From: Lasioglossum baleicum
Taxonomy: Eukaryota > Arthropoda > Insecta > Hymenoptera > Halictidae
Assembly: GCF_051020765.1 (NCBI RefSeq)
Contig: NC_134935.1
Coordinates: 17,423,579 to 17,487,578, forward strand
Direction: 5' to 3'
Length of the DNA stretch: 64,000 bases
The translations under genes and the position numbers were made by a program. Under the pieces are notes generated by a model. The model did no database searches. It worked only from the letters and a program-made list of their open reading frames with translations, and was not told the origin of the DNA. Shown here in pieces: positions 1 through 12,448 of this stretch (position 1 is its first letter; every line of letters starts with the position of its first letter).

Positions 1-419
1 TCAAGAAACAATTCATCCGGGACCGTAATTTCCTTCCGCCCTCTTCGTGAAAACAGAAAAGTGTCGGGACTCACAGATTAGATAAGAGACGAGAGATATA
101 CACGGGAACGATGGCCGTGGGAACACGTCTTTCTATCGAACGGTCAAAAAACCGAATTCCTTTTCCGGCCGACCAAACCAATCTTCCTCCGAGGAGTTCG
201 CCTCGACAACTATTACTCGAGAAATTTTCGATAAAAATGCTTATCGAAATTCCCGACACTGCCCCGTACACGCTGGAATATGTATGCAAAACATCTCCCA
301 CGTGGAGCTTGTAGTTTCCGGTGTAAATAAATTCGCATAGATAAGACAGTCGCGTTAAAGATACAAGTTGGGAAGCGGATAACGGACGCTGGTCTTTGAG
401 AATTGTTCTTTCAGAGAAG

Positions 420-1040
420 CTTGAACTTTTCGTGACAAATTTTGTTTTATATGACAGGCTGTAGATTGGACCAGTTCCACTCATTTTTCTATTGAGAAAT
501 ATTGTCAATCTTTAAAAATGTAAATGTTTTACGGGAGGTCCTTTTTAGAGTCGCTCTGCTCTGAATTGGGAAATTTATAAAAATTTGTGAATTTATTTTG
601 GTGGACTTAATCAACTTTTCGCGATGAAACTTTTTTTGCATGAAAGACTATAGTGTGGACCAATTCTCCTAATTTTTTCATTGAGAAATATTGACAATCT
701 TTAAAATTATAAATGTTTTACGGGAGGTACTTTCTAAAGTCGCTCTGCTCTCAACTCGGAAATTTATAAAAATTGGTGAATTTATTTTGGGGAACCTAGT
801 CAACTTTCCGCGATGAAACTTTTTTGTATGAAAGACTATAGTATGGACCATTTCTCCTAATTTTTTTATTGAGAAATATTGACAATCTTCAAAAATATAA
901 CTGTTTTCGGGGGAAGGGGGCTTTTTAATTTATGTAAATGTTTCCTTACAAAACCTAGTCAGCTTTGCTCAGTGAATCCTTCCTCGTGAGAAAGAGCACA
1001 CTCCGCAGCATCCCTAGTAATTTCATCATAGCGAAATATT
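420..1040. repeat. Tandem array, ~188-bp period, 3-4 diverged units
   Basis: The block TTGAGAAATATTG(T/A)CAATC recurs at about 491, 680 and 868, offsets of 189 and 188 bases. It is followed each time by similar text including GTTTTACGGGAGGT and GTCGCTCTGCTCT, and preceded by GATGAAACTTTTTT...GAAAGACTATAG. A fourth, more diverged and shorter copy ends near 1040. Units differ by many substitutions, so this is an old array. No coding content. Confidence 0.8.
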
Positions 1041-1210
1041 AATAATCGTAAAAGATTCACACGGCTCCCAGGAACCAGTCGACGAAATTTGAGGCAAATG
1101 GTTTCCGAGATGTTTTCGTCGTCGGTTTTCGAAACGTGTTTTCCGTTTTAAACGGATTACCTTGAACGTTCCTGAAGAAAGAGAGAGACGTTTTCCAGAC
1201 GATGTACCCA

Positions 1211-1220
1211 GAGAGAGACA

Positions 1221-1256
<36 letters not shown>
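1211..1256. repeat. (GA)n microsatellite
   Basis: Nearly uninterrupted GA dinucleotides with one CA and one GG interruption. One of many purine-strand GA tracts in the window. Confidence 0.95.
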
Positions 1257-1259
<3 letters not shown>

Positions 1260-1930
1260 GTCCCCAAATTTCTGACCTAGAATAAACGTTTAAGGGTGGC
1301 TGAGCTGGAGCAGCAGTCGCCACGGCGAGGCCGACCGTATGAAACTCGATTTGAAATAATTTCATTTTCAAGGAGACATCTTGGACCGCGCGGTTATCGA
1401 CTCGACTCGAGCTTTTCCGTTTCTTGTTCCAGCACCCGGATCGAATTCTAATGTCGAGCTCCGTGCGAAGCGCGAGACTATAATCCCGGAGCGGGTTTAT
1501 TCCCTATTAAAACTTGTTCTACCTTCCGCTTACAAAAAGATGAATTACGATCGCTTGAAACGATAGAAAAATATCATTCCAACGCAGGAAAAAGCTTTCA
1601 AAACCTTCTCTGAACAATGGAGGATAATTGGACCGTGGTGTTTAATTTTAGAATTATCGATGCGGAGATTATAATTCCATTTATGTTCTGTGTTACTATA
1701 GCAGAGTAAACATAAAATTTAATATCACATTTATTGTATGACAAACACGAATTCCACTGCTAGAATATTAAAATAATTCGCACAGAGGAAATGAACGTCT
1801 GTTACACTTAATAAAACAGTTCAGTCCCGGTACAATAAAATATTCAGTCGAATCGAGTTTCGTGTGCTGGTTTAATTGTAAGACCGAGTTGTAAAGTTGG
1901 ATTTAGGCTAAATGGCTGGTTTCATTTCAG

Positions 1931-2020
1931 TTGAAAGCCGATCCTTGTCCCGAGAACAAGACGCGAGCGTCCGTCGTTAGGATGGTTTGAGGGTGAAGTT
2001 GTCAAGAGACGTCTGTCAGT
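1931..2020 (+). promoter_or_regulatory. Probable 5' UTR of the sidestep-like gene
   Basis: A pyrimidine-containing stretch ending TTTCATTTCAG at 1930 looks like a 3' splice site, which would make 1931-2020 the untranslated start of the first coding exon. In-frame TGA at 1994-1996 blocks any extension of the open frame upstream of the ATG at 2021, which supports that ATG as the start. The splice site is inferred from consensus only. If it is wrong, the 5' UTR simply continues further left. Confidence 0.5.
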
Positions 2021-2138
2021 ATGCTGTGGATATTGATCGCAGTGACGTGCATCGAGGTATCGACCTTTGCCAGCGCACAGCCGAAAAAACCGACCACTGC
2101 TCAAGAAGATGCGAACAACACTGAGCCCCAGCATCCCA
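2021..2138 (+). CDS. side-like: Sidestep-like protein, coding exon 1: start codon, signal peptide, linker
   Basis: The ATG opens 39 codons plus one base. Residues 2-19 are hydrophobic and end in Ala-Ser-Ala before Gln20, a standard signal-peptidase site, so the product enters the secretory pathway. Residues 20-39 are a polar, proline-rich linker with one N-glycosylation sequon (Asn32-Asn33-Thr34). The exon stops at a strong donor, A|GTGAGT, at 2139, leaving one base; joined to the exon at 33727 the frame stays open and runs into an Ig domain, which is the main reason to accept this exon. Signal-peptide exons carry little family information, so the link rests on phase, strand and position. Alternative start exons elsewhere are possible in genes of this type. 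Confidence 0.78.
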
Positions 2139-2436
2139 GTGAGTATACTTTGCCCTTCATTCGTCTCTCTAACGTGGACGCTTGGACCTAATCGCGGCTG
2201 ACGTTATCCTCCATCATCTACTTATCTAGTCTTCCAATTTTAACTATGTCAGTACTTTATGTAAAATGAAATTAAAAAGATTTCAATAAATCGTCGACGT
2301 TTGAACTGTTATAATTTCGTAAAAGAACCGGACAATAATGAACCAGGGCTTATTTTAAAAATTGAAACTTCAAATATATTTTCATAATGGTTTGTCTTTT
2401 TCTAGGATATTTTAGCATAATGTAACGAGGGGGAAA

Positions 2437-2780
2437 CTGGAAACTAAAAACGTTGAAAAATTTGTTTCACGAGCGAAACTTCCACAGATTTAAAGACTGA
2501 AGCTTCCCTTTTAGGACGAGCCCTTACAACATGATGTACGATTTTTTTTCAGTCGTTTTATCAAGCTCTGAATGGAAGGTGCTAACTTTATAATAATGCA
2601 AGTGCTTCACATGACTGAACTAGTTCTCCATTTCTGTTCCACAAAACAGCTAAAAAAATCGTACATCAAACTTTAAAAAGGCGTCATAACGGGGAAACTG
2701 TTTTGTTCGCCGGAAGAATTACTGAATGTTTTTATGGACAGTCTAATTTCCAGAATTTTCGTAGTGAAGCGCAAATTAAC
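2437..2780. repeat. Degenerate palindromic repeat (copy A of a family also at 33.1 kb)
   Basis: Text around 2490-2551 (GACTGAAGCTTCC, ATGATGTACGATTTTT) returns inverted at 2650-2710 (AAAAATCGTACATCA), giving a hairpin with a central loop. The same words occur at 33060-33390, including its inverted right arm, so both are copies of one non-autonomous element. The outer limits are approximate and no target duplication could be fixed. Confidence 0.6.
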
Positions 2781-2949
2781 ACATAAGGACTAAACAAAAA
2801 ATATGGTGCAGAAGCAGCAATTTTGCAAAGCTGGTAAACAAGACGATTTATCTGAAATGTTATTATAGTAAAATATTATAGTAAAATAAAGGTTGAATAG
2901 GAAGCCATTAGCGATTTATCGTGCTATACTAAACAATTTTCCTAAAACA

Positions 2950-3250
2950 ATGGAACGCGAGCCACTGCCAATTATTCTTCCTAAACTGACCAATTTCCCT
3001 AAAGCGTTCAATGTCGGTCAGCTGTGTGGCAATGGCGCCACTGGCAATATTTCTTCCTAAACTGAACAATTCCCCAGAAATAATGGGAAAGTGTAAAACA
3101 GTGTAACGTCGGTCAGCGATTCGATAAATGAGCCACTGCCAATTTGTCTTCCTAAACTGAACAATTTCCCTAAAATAATACTGCAGCATAAAACTGTGTA
3201 ATGTCGGGCAACGGTTGTGTAAGGGGCGCCACTACCAATTTATCGAGCGA
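2950..3250. repeat. Tandem array, ~96-bp units
   Basis: GCCACTGCCAAT followed by TCTTCCTAAACTGA(A/C)CAAT and then ATGTCGGTCAGC recurs at 2961, 3037, 3132 and (partial) 3228. The last two spacings are 95-96 bases; the first is 76 through an internal deletion. Short minus-strand open frames across it are products of the repeat, not a gene. Confidence 0.8.
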
Positions 3251-3854
3251 GCCGTCGAAATAATGCAAGCTTTTTACACGTAGCCCGTTCGTCACAGACC
3301 CTCCCCGCGGCGTCGGCTTCGTCCAGTGTGCGCCGGGAAAAACAATTTGTTAAAATGGCTGCATGAACGTGCTTCCGCGGCAGAATGTTCTCTTTTACTG
3401 ATCGTGTTGTGCAAACGAGGCGCGGCCGCCCCGGCTAGTTGGAAAATAGAGAAACTACTCGCACAAATTCCCGTGCGGAACTTGTTCTCTAATTTATTCG
3501 CGAGTTGCCGCCGAGCGCAGCACGCCTCGCGAATATCAAAATTAATGTTAAATGGATACGTGCGCCGGGATTAGATTGGGCCTCGAAGCTCGTCGAACAA
3601 CTTTTTCCGATACCGCCGCGCGCCGCGGCCAATTAGCGACGAACGCTCGTCGACCGAGCAAGAAACAGTGCGAAACTTCCAATCGGACCGCTAGCGAGCC
3701 GTTTCCCGCGCGAATTCCGTCGGATTGCTCGTCAAAGAAAAGAGTTTACATCGTGCGAACTCCTGCTGACCAACCGAGACTCTTCCAAGATCGGCGCTAG
3801 TGGCGCTAGAGATTTTTTATATCACTTTGCGCAATTACTAGATTTTTTATTTTA

Positions 3855-4706
3855 TTGTACAAATAAGTTCTCTATTTTGTACAAAAATAAGCTGTATGAA
3901 GCATTCTCGAACCGAAACATTCCTTTTCCGGTTGGTGGATTTTATAGTACCAACCTAGTAGAACAAATTACCCGACTAATAGTTTAACATAATCTAAAAA
4001 TATTATTGCAACCAAAATAAACAAAATGAGTTGCCAAAAGACGCAGATTAGGCGTTGTATGCTGTTCGCAAATATCAACTGAAAAAAGAACAGTTCCGAG
4101 GCTAAGGAGATGATATGTGAGGCATTGGGAGAAGATGCTGTATCTATCAGCACCATCAAGAAGTGCCGAAGAGCGCCGAAGAATTTTTCCTGGTGTGGAT
4201 TTGGAGCAATTACACGAAGAAGATCCTTGCCAAACGCAAGCAGAGCTTGCTACTGGATTAGGCGTAACGCAACAGAACGTTTCCGATCGGCTGAAAAAGC
4301 TAGGAACGATTCAAAAGCAAGGTCGCTGAGTTCCACGCGTGCTGTCGGAAAGCAACAAATCGAGACCACACGCAGCAAAAACGATCAGTGACGCTCTGGA
4401 TTCGTTGGGCTGGGAAGTTTTGCCACACCTGGCGTATTCACCACACCTGGCTCCGTCAGATTATCACTTGTTCAGATCGCCACAACATCATTTGGTGGGT
4501 ACGCACCTCCAAACAGTTGAAGAAGTCGAAAAATGCCTCGCAGACTTCATCGAGTCAAAACCGCCACGAAGAAGTGTGCAGAAGCAAATAAAGACTGTAG
4601 AGAGTAGAAGCAAATAGAGACTACTTTCCCGATTAAAACATACTTGTATTTTAAGTAAGACTATATTGAATTTGACGAAGAAAGGCCGAGAACTTATTTG
4701 TACACC
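3855..4706 (+). mobile_element. Internally deleted mariner-family transposon
   Basis: A 17-base perfect terminal inverted repeat (TGTACAAATAAGTTCTC at 3856-3872, its complement at 4688-4704) lies inside TA dinucleotides at 3853-3854 and 4707-4708, the mariner target duplication. The 852-bp body is shorter than the usual ~1.3 kb. It contains a broken transposase on the same strand, described separately. Confidence 0.9.
4026..4617 (+). pseudogene. Broken mariner transposase
   Basis: Conceptual translation shows mariner transposase pieces in order. A start-like MSCQKTQIR segment is at 4026. A helix-turn-helix stretch with ICEALGEDAVSIST follows at about 4112-4155. From about 4195 comes VDLEQLHEEDPCQTQAELA with GVTQQNVSDRLKKLG, the second HTH. 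The C-terminal part from about 4366 has RPHAAK, WEVLPHLAYSPHLAPSDYHLF and a helical tail to 4617. Damage visible: an early stop after ANIN, a frame shift near 4165-4195, a TGA where the family has Trp before VP (4327-4329), and loss of the middle of the catalytic domain between SESNK and RPHAAK, which removes the first catalytic Asp. The remaining SPHLAPSDYHLF matches the segment carrying the last catalytic Asp of the DD34D family. It cannot encode active enzyme. Confidence 0.92.
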
Positions 4707-7276
4707 TAATATTTAGCACGATTTAATTGTAAAAGACGAGTGTAGAGTAGAGATAATTGTGGAACACACTATTTGTTTAATACTGGCTTAATTATAAAAG
4801 ATGCACACCTGCATGGAACACTTGATGTACACAGTTCTCAGGTGCACTTTCAAAGTATCAACAGACTCATGGACATCTTCTGAACGTCCTCGCAACGTCT
4901 TCTCGTTGGTAGGGCACGTGTCCGGTAGCAATTCGTACTTGAAGAAGCCACTCGACTGCCCGACCGCTCTTCTTCTGGGTCAGCCTCGATTCTTCGTATT
5001 AGCGCGGCTGGAAAGAGGATTCCACTGGAATCGGTTTAGCCGGACGGTTAAGTATCGAGTCGAGTATCGGGCTAACCCTGTTGTTGAACCAGGGCCAACG
5101 AAACTATCCAGTTTGCCGTACGTGTTCCTCGGCGAGGTTCCATCCACGGTGAACCTCGACCGATCTACTCGGTTACCGCTAATCTAGTCGAAGAAGACCG
5201 ACTCGCCGGCGTCCACAACTTCCCGGACTAGTTTTTGGAATTTGTAGCTTCTTGCTACCCTGGTTTTCCCTAGTTACGAACGAGCCATCAGCTCGAACGA
5301 CGAGCCCGGTAATTGGCCGGCGTTTGATCAAACACGGAACCGTCGATCCAGATTTATCCCCACCGAGAGGAAGATAATAAAGAAGTTATCTTCCTCTCCC
5401 GAAAGAAGAAATTATTCTTCCATTTTTTCGTCGACTGAAATAAATTTTGATACAGTAAGAGAGTTGAAAATTTAGGCTATAATCCACGTCTGACCAAGTG
5501 GCCAACGACGTACAAGAATTCCGAAAATGATACGGCAGGTCTGAAAGTTCTCGATAACAATCCCAGTTCTCAAAAATAGAGCTCCGGTTAATTCCGGGTA
5601 CAGTTGCAAAGCCTGTCCAGGAGAAAACCGAAACTGAACAAAGCCGTGTTGAGTCCGGCGAGGTTCGAGAAACTGATTGAAATTCCCAGCCCGCTCCTTC
5701 TTTCGGGATCTTCCAGGACTCGTTTTCTTGCAAGGAGAAATCGTAAAATTCGGAAGGGAAGCGTCGAAACGATCCGGAACGCTGTAATTCAGCGGTTCGA
5801 GACGGGACCCGAAACACGGGAACTGGTATTCCTACGATTTTTGAAATTTACATCGCCGTTTCCTTCCTCGACGCCGCGCCGGCCCCGGGCTAACTTTCCA
5901 TCGCTAACGAGCCCCAGAGTTTACTAAAGTATTTTCTTTAGTGGATTCGCCCCGGCGCGCGGCGAAACTCCGAGTCCACCGGACTCCTTCTTCTTCCTCG
6001 GCCCTATCCACCGCCGCCACCCAGCACAATCCACTTTTCACCGTTATTGGATTCCAAGGCTTCTTCGCAAACGAACGGGGCCAACGCGTAAATTCGAGAC
6101 AACGGTGCTGCACCGCTACCTTACGAAACGATCCGGGCTCGTGCCAACTGACATGACGACCGAATTTTTTGGCGCGAACGATCCTTCGATCCGCTTTTCC
6201 AATACCTATTACGGCATTTTTAATAATGGTGCCTCGCGGTGCATCCAAATTTTTCCTCGGGTCACGGAATTTTTAAAAAAGACTGAATAAGGGAAACTTG
6301 TCTTTTTAAACATTTTTTAAACATGCTCCAGTGCTCATAATGCTATAAAAAAACCCTTGTATTCAGGAGAATTTGCAAGTCAGAAACATATACTGGAAGT
6401 TGAAAATTTGTCCTTTTGAAAAGAGATTTTAATCATTTCCTTCCGAATAATAACCTGACAAGAATGTTTTGGTACACCGTGTTCGTGAATTTTTATTTAA
6501 AGATTGCAAATGCTAGAATCTACTAAAAACATTGAGAACAGTACAGTATCATTTGAATGATTGATTTCCAATACAGCAATAAACGACTACCGATGGAGAT
6601 TTAAGTGAACCTTGTAATTTTTTGCAACGAAGTTACGAAACTTTTCGATATCAAACTTTTGCGCATACCTCCGTTCCTATATTCAGAAATTCCGCAAATT
6701 TTTACGCCAAGGAAAAACGAAGATCGAGCAGGTTAATCGAAAATATTCAAAAATTCATGCCGGTTGTTGCAAATTGCATGGGCCGAATTATTCAAATTCT
6801 TATTGCATTTAGTTTAACTATGCTGGTCACGATCTTACCGGAGCATAGTTTCCCAGCGTGTGCACTGTTCAAATTTCGGTTCCTTTATTTTCAATCCAAC
6901 TGTTTAGAATTCTGAGCAATACGCGCCGCTACATTCGAAAATTTTGGTAATGAATGCAACAATTTTTAGTTGGAACAGTTCCAGGCCTTTGCAAATTCCA
7001 TTATTATTCCACGTTGTTGCAGTACTTTTTACGAGACGATGGAAAATCGTACACGAATGTTGCGTGATTTTGCAGGAGCTGGAAATAACCATTTGGAATC
7101 CACTGTTCACCGAGGACGTGGAAACATTGCTGACAATGTTACTTCCAAGATCTACAATTAGATCGTTTCATTAATTTTATTTTGATTTAAAGGAGATTAA
7201 TAACATATATACTTGTTAGACTCTGTTCAGAATATTCAGCACAAAGTCTGACTCGATATTGCACGGCAGTGCTGGG

Positions 7277-7350
7277 CACAATTTTTAAAATAATACGAGC
7301 TTCAGTTAGAAAATTTGCACAACGTTTAATTTAGTACGAGCTCCAATTAT
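7277..7350. repeat. Short copy of the 45-bp repeat seen at 11.24 kb
   Basis: CACAATTTTTAAAATAATACGAGC followed by TTAGAAAATTTGCACAA and a second ACGAGCTCCAATTA match the tandem units at 11240-11375. About one and a half units are present. Confidence 0.6.
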
Positions 7351-8038
7351 AAAGAAATCCAGAAAATAGTGGTACGAGGTATTACCAGAAACTTTATTTC
7401 TGAAATAAAACTAAATGTGGGAGTTATTTCTGCCAAACCCTGTAGAAAGAATTCGCAAAAATAGTCGGAAATCGCAAATATTGCGTCCAGCGATGTCGAT
7501 GAGCACGTAGAAAATGGTAGAATATTTAGCTGGACAGCTGGGCGCCGTCAAAGAGTGGGGATACGTCTTGTATCCCTATTTGTCGACGCCGGAGCACTAC
7601 TGTGCTGCCACCACACCTAACGATCGAGAAACAACTAAATTCGTTCCGACTTTTTAACAAAGGAGTCGACACCCCCTGGTCTACGATCTTAGTGGGGGAC
7701 GTTGGAGTGTGCGCATGGTGTTGAAATGGGATAGTGGAAGGGGTAAGAGAAGGAGAGTACATGACATCCGTTTGGTCTTCTCCCAACCGTGCTTAGCACT
7801 GTTGGAGGGCAAAAGGTTAACACTTTTCCAACCTTAATTTCACAAACAAACTCTCGTCTGCACTTACATTAGTTTATACAGTATTCAGACAATATTCCAG
7901 TATTTCAGAGCTTTCCATAGCGAGTGGCAAAAAACCGGAAAAGTTCGTTTAAGCCGGTATCGGTTTTCCGGGATCCGTTTCGCAATTCGCGGAATCGTCC
8001 GGTCTCTCGAAGATGTTGATTCGATCAAAAGAAGTGAG

Positions 8039-8063
8039 CGAGAGAGAGAGAGAGAGGGAGAGA
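8039..8063. repeat. (GA)n microsatellite
   Basis: GA dinucleotides with one G-rich interruption. Confidence 0.9.
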
Positions 8064-8185
8064 AGGTGGACGGAGTCGATCGAACTTCCGGCGGCAAACG
8101 AAGAGGAAGTACGTGGTAAGACCACCGATGAATTGCAAGAGAGTGTTTGCGATCGGGATTTAGCGGATTAGTCTGGCTACATGAA

Positions 8186-8208
8186 GCTAGCTAGCTAGCT
8201 AGCTAGCT
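8186..8208. repeat. (GCTA)n microsatellite
   Basis: Nearly six uninterrupted GCTA tetranucleotides. The motif is its own near-complement (AGCT), so the tract can fold back on itself. Confidence 0.95.
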
Positions 8209-9975
8209 GACTCGCTCGCGCACTTTATAAGTCCCGGACGAAACCAAACTAATTAGGTATGTATATAGTCGAGGCGGCGCCGCGGGACACATAATTAATG
8301 CGATGCACCGGGTAAATGAGAAATTAATTACGATATGGAAATCAGAAGGATCCCTACGTCTGGGTTAGCGGCAAGTCGTTACCTGGGGACCGGAGGACGC
8401 CGCCACGCCGTGTGCAACGCGCGGGGCAGCACGGTGCAACGGAGATGCAGAGGATGCAGCGACTTCTTTGACGCAGACGCACGTGTGCGAAACGTGAGCT
8501 GCACCGACACGAGACTCGAGAGCGCACGTGTCCGACGCTGGACAACACCGAAACTAACTCCATTCTACAATCGGGGCGACGCTACTCGTCGCGACGCTCC
8601 GGAAAATCCTCCGCGCGCCGTGGAATCGTGAAACACGTCCCGCACGCCTCCGCACGGTCTCCGCGGACTCGGCTTTGTACTATGAACGACAAGCTCTCGC
8701 GCTATTTTACCGATCTCCCGGGACAAACCTGTTTCTCGTCCTTTCGCAGCCATTTTTTCCCCCTGTTTTCCCCGGATTTGAATAAATGATGGCCGGAGAA
8801 GTGCCTGGGAGAGTACGTTTCTGATATTTATGCGTCGGTCTCTCAGTCTTGGAAGATGATACACGGCGGACAAGGGACGATGCTTAACGGATTCATGAGA
8901 ATAGGAATCAGGATGATGCATAACTGATTGTTCAACACGCTAACTCTTCCGCAATGCCGCGGAGAAATCTCATTTTTCCGACTGCAAGGAGAATGTATAA
9001 TTATTGTTAACTTATTGGTACATAACTGATGGATAAACTTTCGACGAGGCAACCTCTGTAGAAACGAAAGTTGTCGTGGTATAACGCATAGATCAACGGG
9101 TTAATTTTAGCAGATTTCTCGAAGAAAGTGCTGAAGAATTGCATTCCGAGCTTCTCGACTGGAGTCCCCTTAATTTTGAAGAAAATTGTATTTCGATCAC
9201 AGCCGGCTGACAACTTCCTCGCCGTGGCGTGAAAAATGAGACTTGTCCCGGAGAGCTTGCACCGAAGGTGCGAGGAGATTTCAAGAAGAAGGTATTTTAC
9301 CGCGCGGAAATACGTTTAAAGGTGGGTGACGCGAGAGGGGGGACTCGATGGTAAATGCGCGCATCGCTGAGTGTCCTTTTAAGGGACGGCCCCGAGTACT
9401 CCGTCGCGTCGAGGAGTAACAGAGTTCGTTCACGTTGGGGGGGGGGGATGAAAAGGGAGGAAAGAGAGAGGTGAAATATCGAGAAAAAATTACCTCCCGG
9501 AGGGGATGCCCGAATGGAGAGACAGTTTAGATAAAAATTCGCCGCGTTTGTCACGGTCGTCCCTAATTAAAGGGCCGAGATTAATGTTGGTAATCTAAAC
9601 CGGCTTCTCTCCGGCTAGTCGATACGCTTTCGGAACGAGTAGAATCCTTCCCGAAATTCCTGGACGTTGTCGGCCATTTTCGGAGACATACTTTGGGAGG
9701 TGAACGTAGCGAGACAGATGCTGGCCAGACACGGTACAATAAATTTCAGTTTTTATTTTAGTCGAGAAAGCAACACCGAATCATAAATGAAACATTTCGT
9801 TTATGATCATTTTGAAGTCCGCGAGTTCAGAATCGTGTTGGCCGCATGGAGAAGGAAACGAATTTAAAAGTTAAGAAGTTAAAAATGCTTTCAAACATAT
9901 TGTTTCATGTGCAACGGGGCAAGAGGAGAATTATTAACAAGCCTGATATAAAATGCTTTTCATTGCATTAGATTA

Positions 9976-10563
9976 AGGTGGAGTGCGGTAAGTGCGTAAA
10001 CAGGGCAAGTGCATTAAATGGTTATTTTTATTATAATGTGAACGGAATTTCTCTAGCTTGTATTTATTAATGTGGTATAAGTTAGTATGAACTATTCGAG
10101 ACATAGATGACGCCCAAGAATAAAGGTGTTTTCCTCGCTTAAATCAACCAATGCCAAACAGTCACGTGAGAAGTACACGTACAACTTTGAGGTTACCCTG
10201 AACGTGCAATAGTTTACAAGTTACTCATATATTCGGTGTTGTTATTTTAGGTACGTACAACAAATATTGATCTAGGCTTACATTAAATAAACCGTTTATA
10301 TTGTATTTTTTCAAATTTATTGAGAAAAACACTAAGATGGACCCATTTTCGGGGCAAGTGCGTCCTAGTTCACACTTTGTACAATATTCTATCAAAAAAT
10401 GATAATTTTGAAGCAAAATTAGGGATCCTACATAATACTAATTCATCAGTAATAACTGTTGCAAGAGTTTGATACCAAGAACGTTAAGTTTTTACATACC
10501 AGACTGAAAATACATCAGTTTAAAGTCCAACTTTGCAAAAATTAGGGCTGACCCACTCCACCT
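9976..10563 (-). mobile_element. TA-flanked non-autonomous element, AGGTGGAGTG ends
   Basis: Starts AGGTGGAGTG after TA (9974-9975) and ends CACTCCACCT before TA (10564-10565). Inside, GGGGCAAGTGC, AGTGTTTTTCTC (complement) and long shared text link it to inverted copies at 12449-12609 and 48205-48859. No coding capacity seen. Just left (9870-9973) lies about 95 bp that in the 48-kb copy sits inside the element, so this locus looks nested or mosaic. Confidence 0.75.
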
Positions 10564-11237
10564 TATGTATAGAAGAGGGAAATTATTCAACAAATGTGTT
10601 TCTTTGATTATACAGGAGGATTGATCGTAAAAATTGGTCGTAAAAAATAAGTCGAAATTAAGATATGCAAAACTGCGGTAGAAATATTGTTAAGGGTTGT
10701 TTCGATCGACAATAAATTCATAATTGACGCCAAAGAGGATGCCAAGGAGGGTACCGAAGAGTGTACCGATGGTTTTGCATCATCAGCGCAAGGTGTTTCT
10801 TTTCTTTTCACTGTCAAGGGAAATTTCTGACAAGACAGGGCCGTAGCCTGCCCGAAGACACGGCTACATCATCGTCGTCCCCCTCCTTCCTGCTTTCGTC
10901 TCGCGTCGTTGCTTCTTGCCGGGCCGTGATGGTTAACAAGCTTAGTTTAAACACTCGTTAGACCGGCTTGATCGTTGTTTCGTGCAACCAGCTGGGTCTC
11001 GTGCTGTTGCACCGGTGGAACGGAGCGACCATGCAACGAAGGAACCGGCCCCGCAAGAACAGACTCAAAGCTGCTTACACGAACGCGTGGCTGGCGATAG
11101 AACGAATTTCATTAGACAGTTTAACACTGAACACCATGCCCTTCATTAAAACTGACTGGTACCGGGCTGTCTACCGGACCAAATTCAACTTGTTTCGATT
11201 TTGTGCAATCTTTTATACGCGAACTTCAATTCGAAAA

Positions 11238-11380
11238 TTTACACGATTTTTAAAATAATCTATGTACGAGCGTCAATTAGAAAGTTTGCACAATTTTTAA
11301 AATAGTACGAGCTTTAATTAGAAAGTTTTCACAATTTTTAAAATAATACGAGCTCCAATTAGAGAATTTGCACAAATTTT
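11238..11380. repeat. Tandem repeat, ~45-bp units
   Basis: Three units of the form CACAATTTTTAAAATA followed by (A)TACGAGC, TCAATTAGA and AAGTTTG in direct order. A short copy lies at 7277-7350. Confidence 0.75.
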
Positions 11381-11414
11381 TTTATAGCATGTGCTTCCCG
11401 ATTTAATGGATGTA

Positions 11415-11843
11415 CAGTGAGTGTAAAAAGTATTCGTACGCCCTTTAAAATAGAATAACTTTTTTGTATGATAGTTGTACCAAACGACCTGAGTTTTTGT
11501 AATCAATTAGAAGCATTGGTTTACGAAATGATATGCTAAGAACATTTTCCGAAAATTCTAATTTACAAGGTCACATGCAAAAATAAAAAAAGCATTTTTC
11601 AAAACTAGATCTACGAAACATGTATGTTAAATTTTCATCAAGAGCCCAAACAAAATTATTAAAAAATGTTATGTTTTTATTTTTGTATGTAACCTTGTAA
11701 ATTATAATTTTTGGAAAATCTTTTTTCATATCATTTCGTTAACCAATGCTTCTAATTAATGATAAGAAATCAGGTCTTTTGGTACAGTTCTAAAAAAGGT
11801 ATTCTTTTTTTAAAGACCGTACGAATACTATTTACACTCACCG
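11415..11843. mobile_element. Palindromic Tc1/mariner-type MITE (429 bp)
   Basis: Left end CAGTGAGTGTAAAAAGTATT after TA (11413-11414); right end is its imperfect complement before TA (11844-11845). Similarity of the arms continues inward for well over 100 bases (GTACCAAACGACCTGA against GTACCAAAAGACCTGA, ATTAGAAGCATTGGTT in both), so the element folds into one long hairpin. No coding sequence. Confidence 0.85.
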
Positions 11844-12448
11844 TATATTATAGTAGACGTTCGGTTCAGTACGAAGATCTAGTATGTAGAGGGTATTTAC
11901 CTCGTTCGAACCAGAATTTCGACTGCGGGAAGGCGGAGAGCGTTTACGAATCCACTCGGAGTTATTAAAGAGATCTATTGGCCGGCAGCAGGCTCCGTAG
12001 CAAAGTTTTAACGCGGTTCGCGGGACAGTAAATTAAACTATCGCGGCCACGAATCGTTCCCGGGAACTTCGGGCCCGCGTTACCGCCGAATTAATGTCCT
12101 CCTCGCGAGACGCCACCTCGCCAGAATCCGCGTAACGCTCCCGGGCCAGATAAAAACTTTAATTTCTTGCGTGAAAGTCCGTGTACGATGAAACTACGGT
12201 CGGCGACTGTAAATCTCGCAGACGAACACTCGCGATGGCTCGGAGATACGAGCAACGTCGGAGAGACGGCGCTGCCTAAATGCGCTAAAAAGTCCCAAAA
12301 AATATGTATCCAGAGAAAAATACATTTTACATTGAACCCGAGTTCAAGCCGCTATTTTTGTTTTTAAAACTCGGTTTATTTTTAACGCTGTTACGCAATT
12401 TTTAATCTGTGGACTTTGACACGACGCAAGTTGGAATTACCATTTATT

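Larger units (their letters stand above)
1..1930. other. Upstream region or intron of the sidestep-like gene, no coding signal
   Basis: No supported coding sequence. Short open frames here lack family motifs and lie on both strands. The block holds a degenerate tandem array (about 420-1040) and a (GA)n run (1211-1256). From 1560 to 1930 the DNA is AT-rich and unremarkable. Because a 3' splice site appears to end at 1930, the right part is probably intron following a non-coding first exon that lies left of the window. Alternatively transcription starts here: initiator-like TCAGTC sites occur near 1821 and 1850. I cannot choose between the two. Confidence 0.5.
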
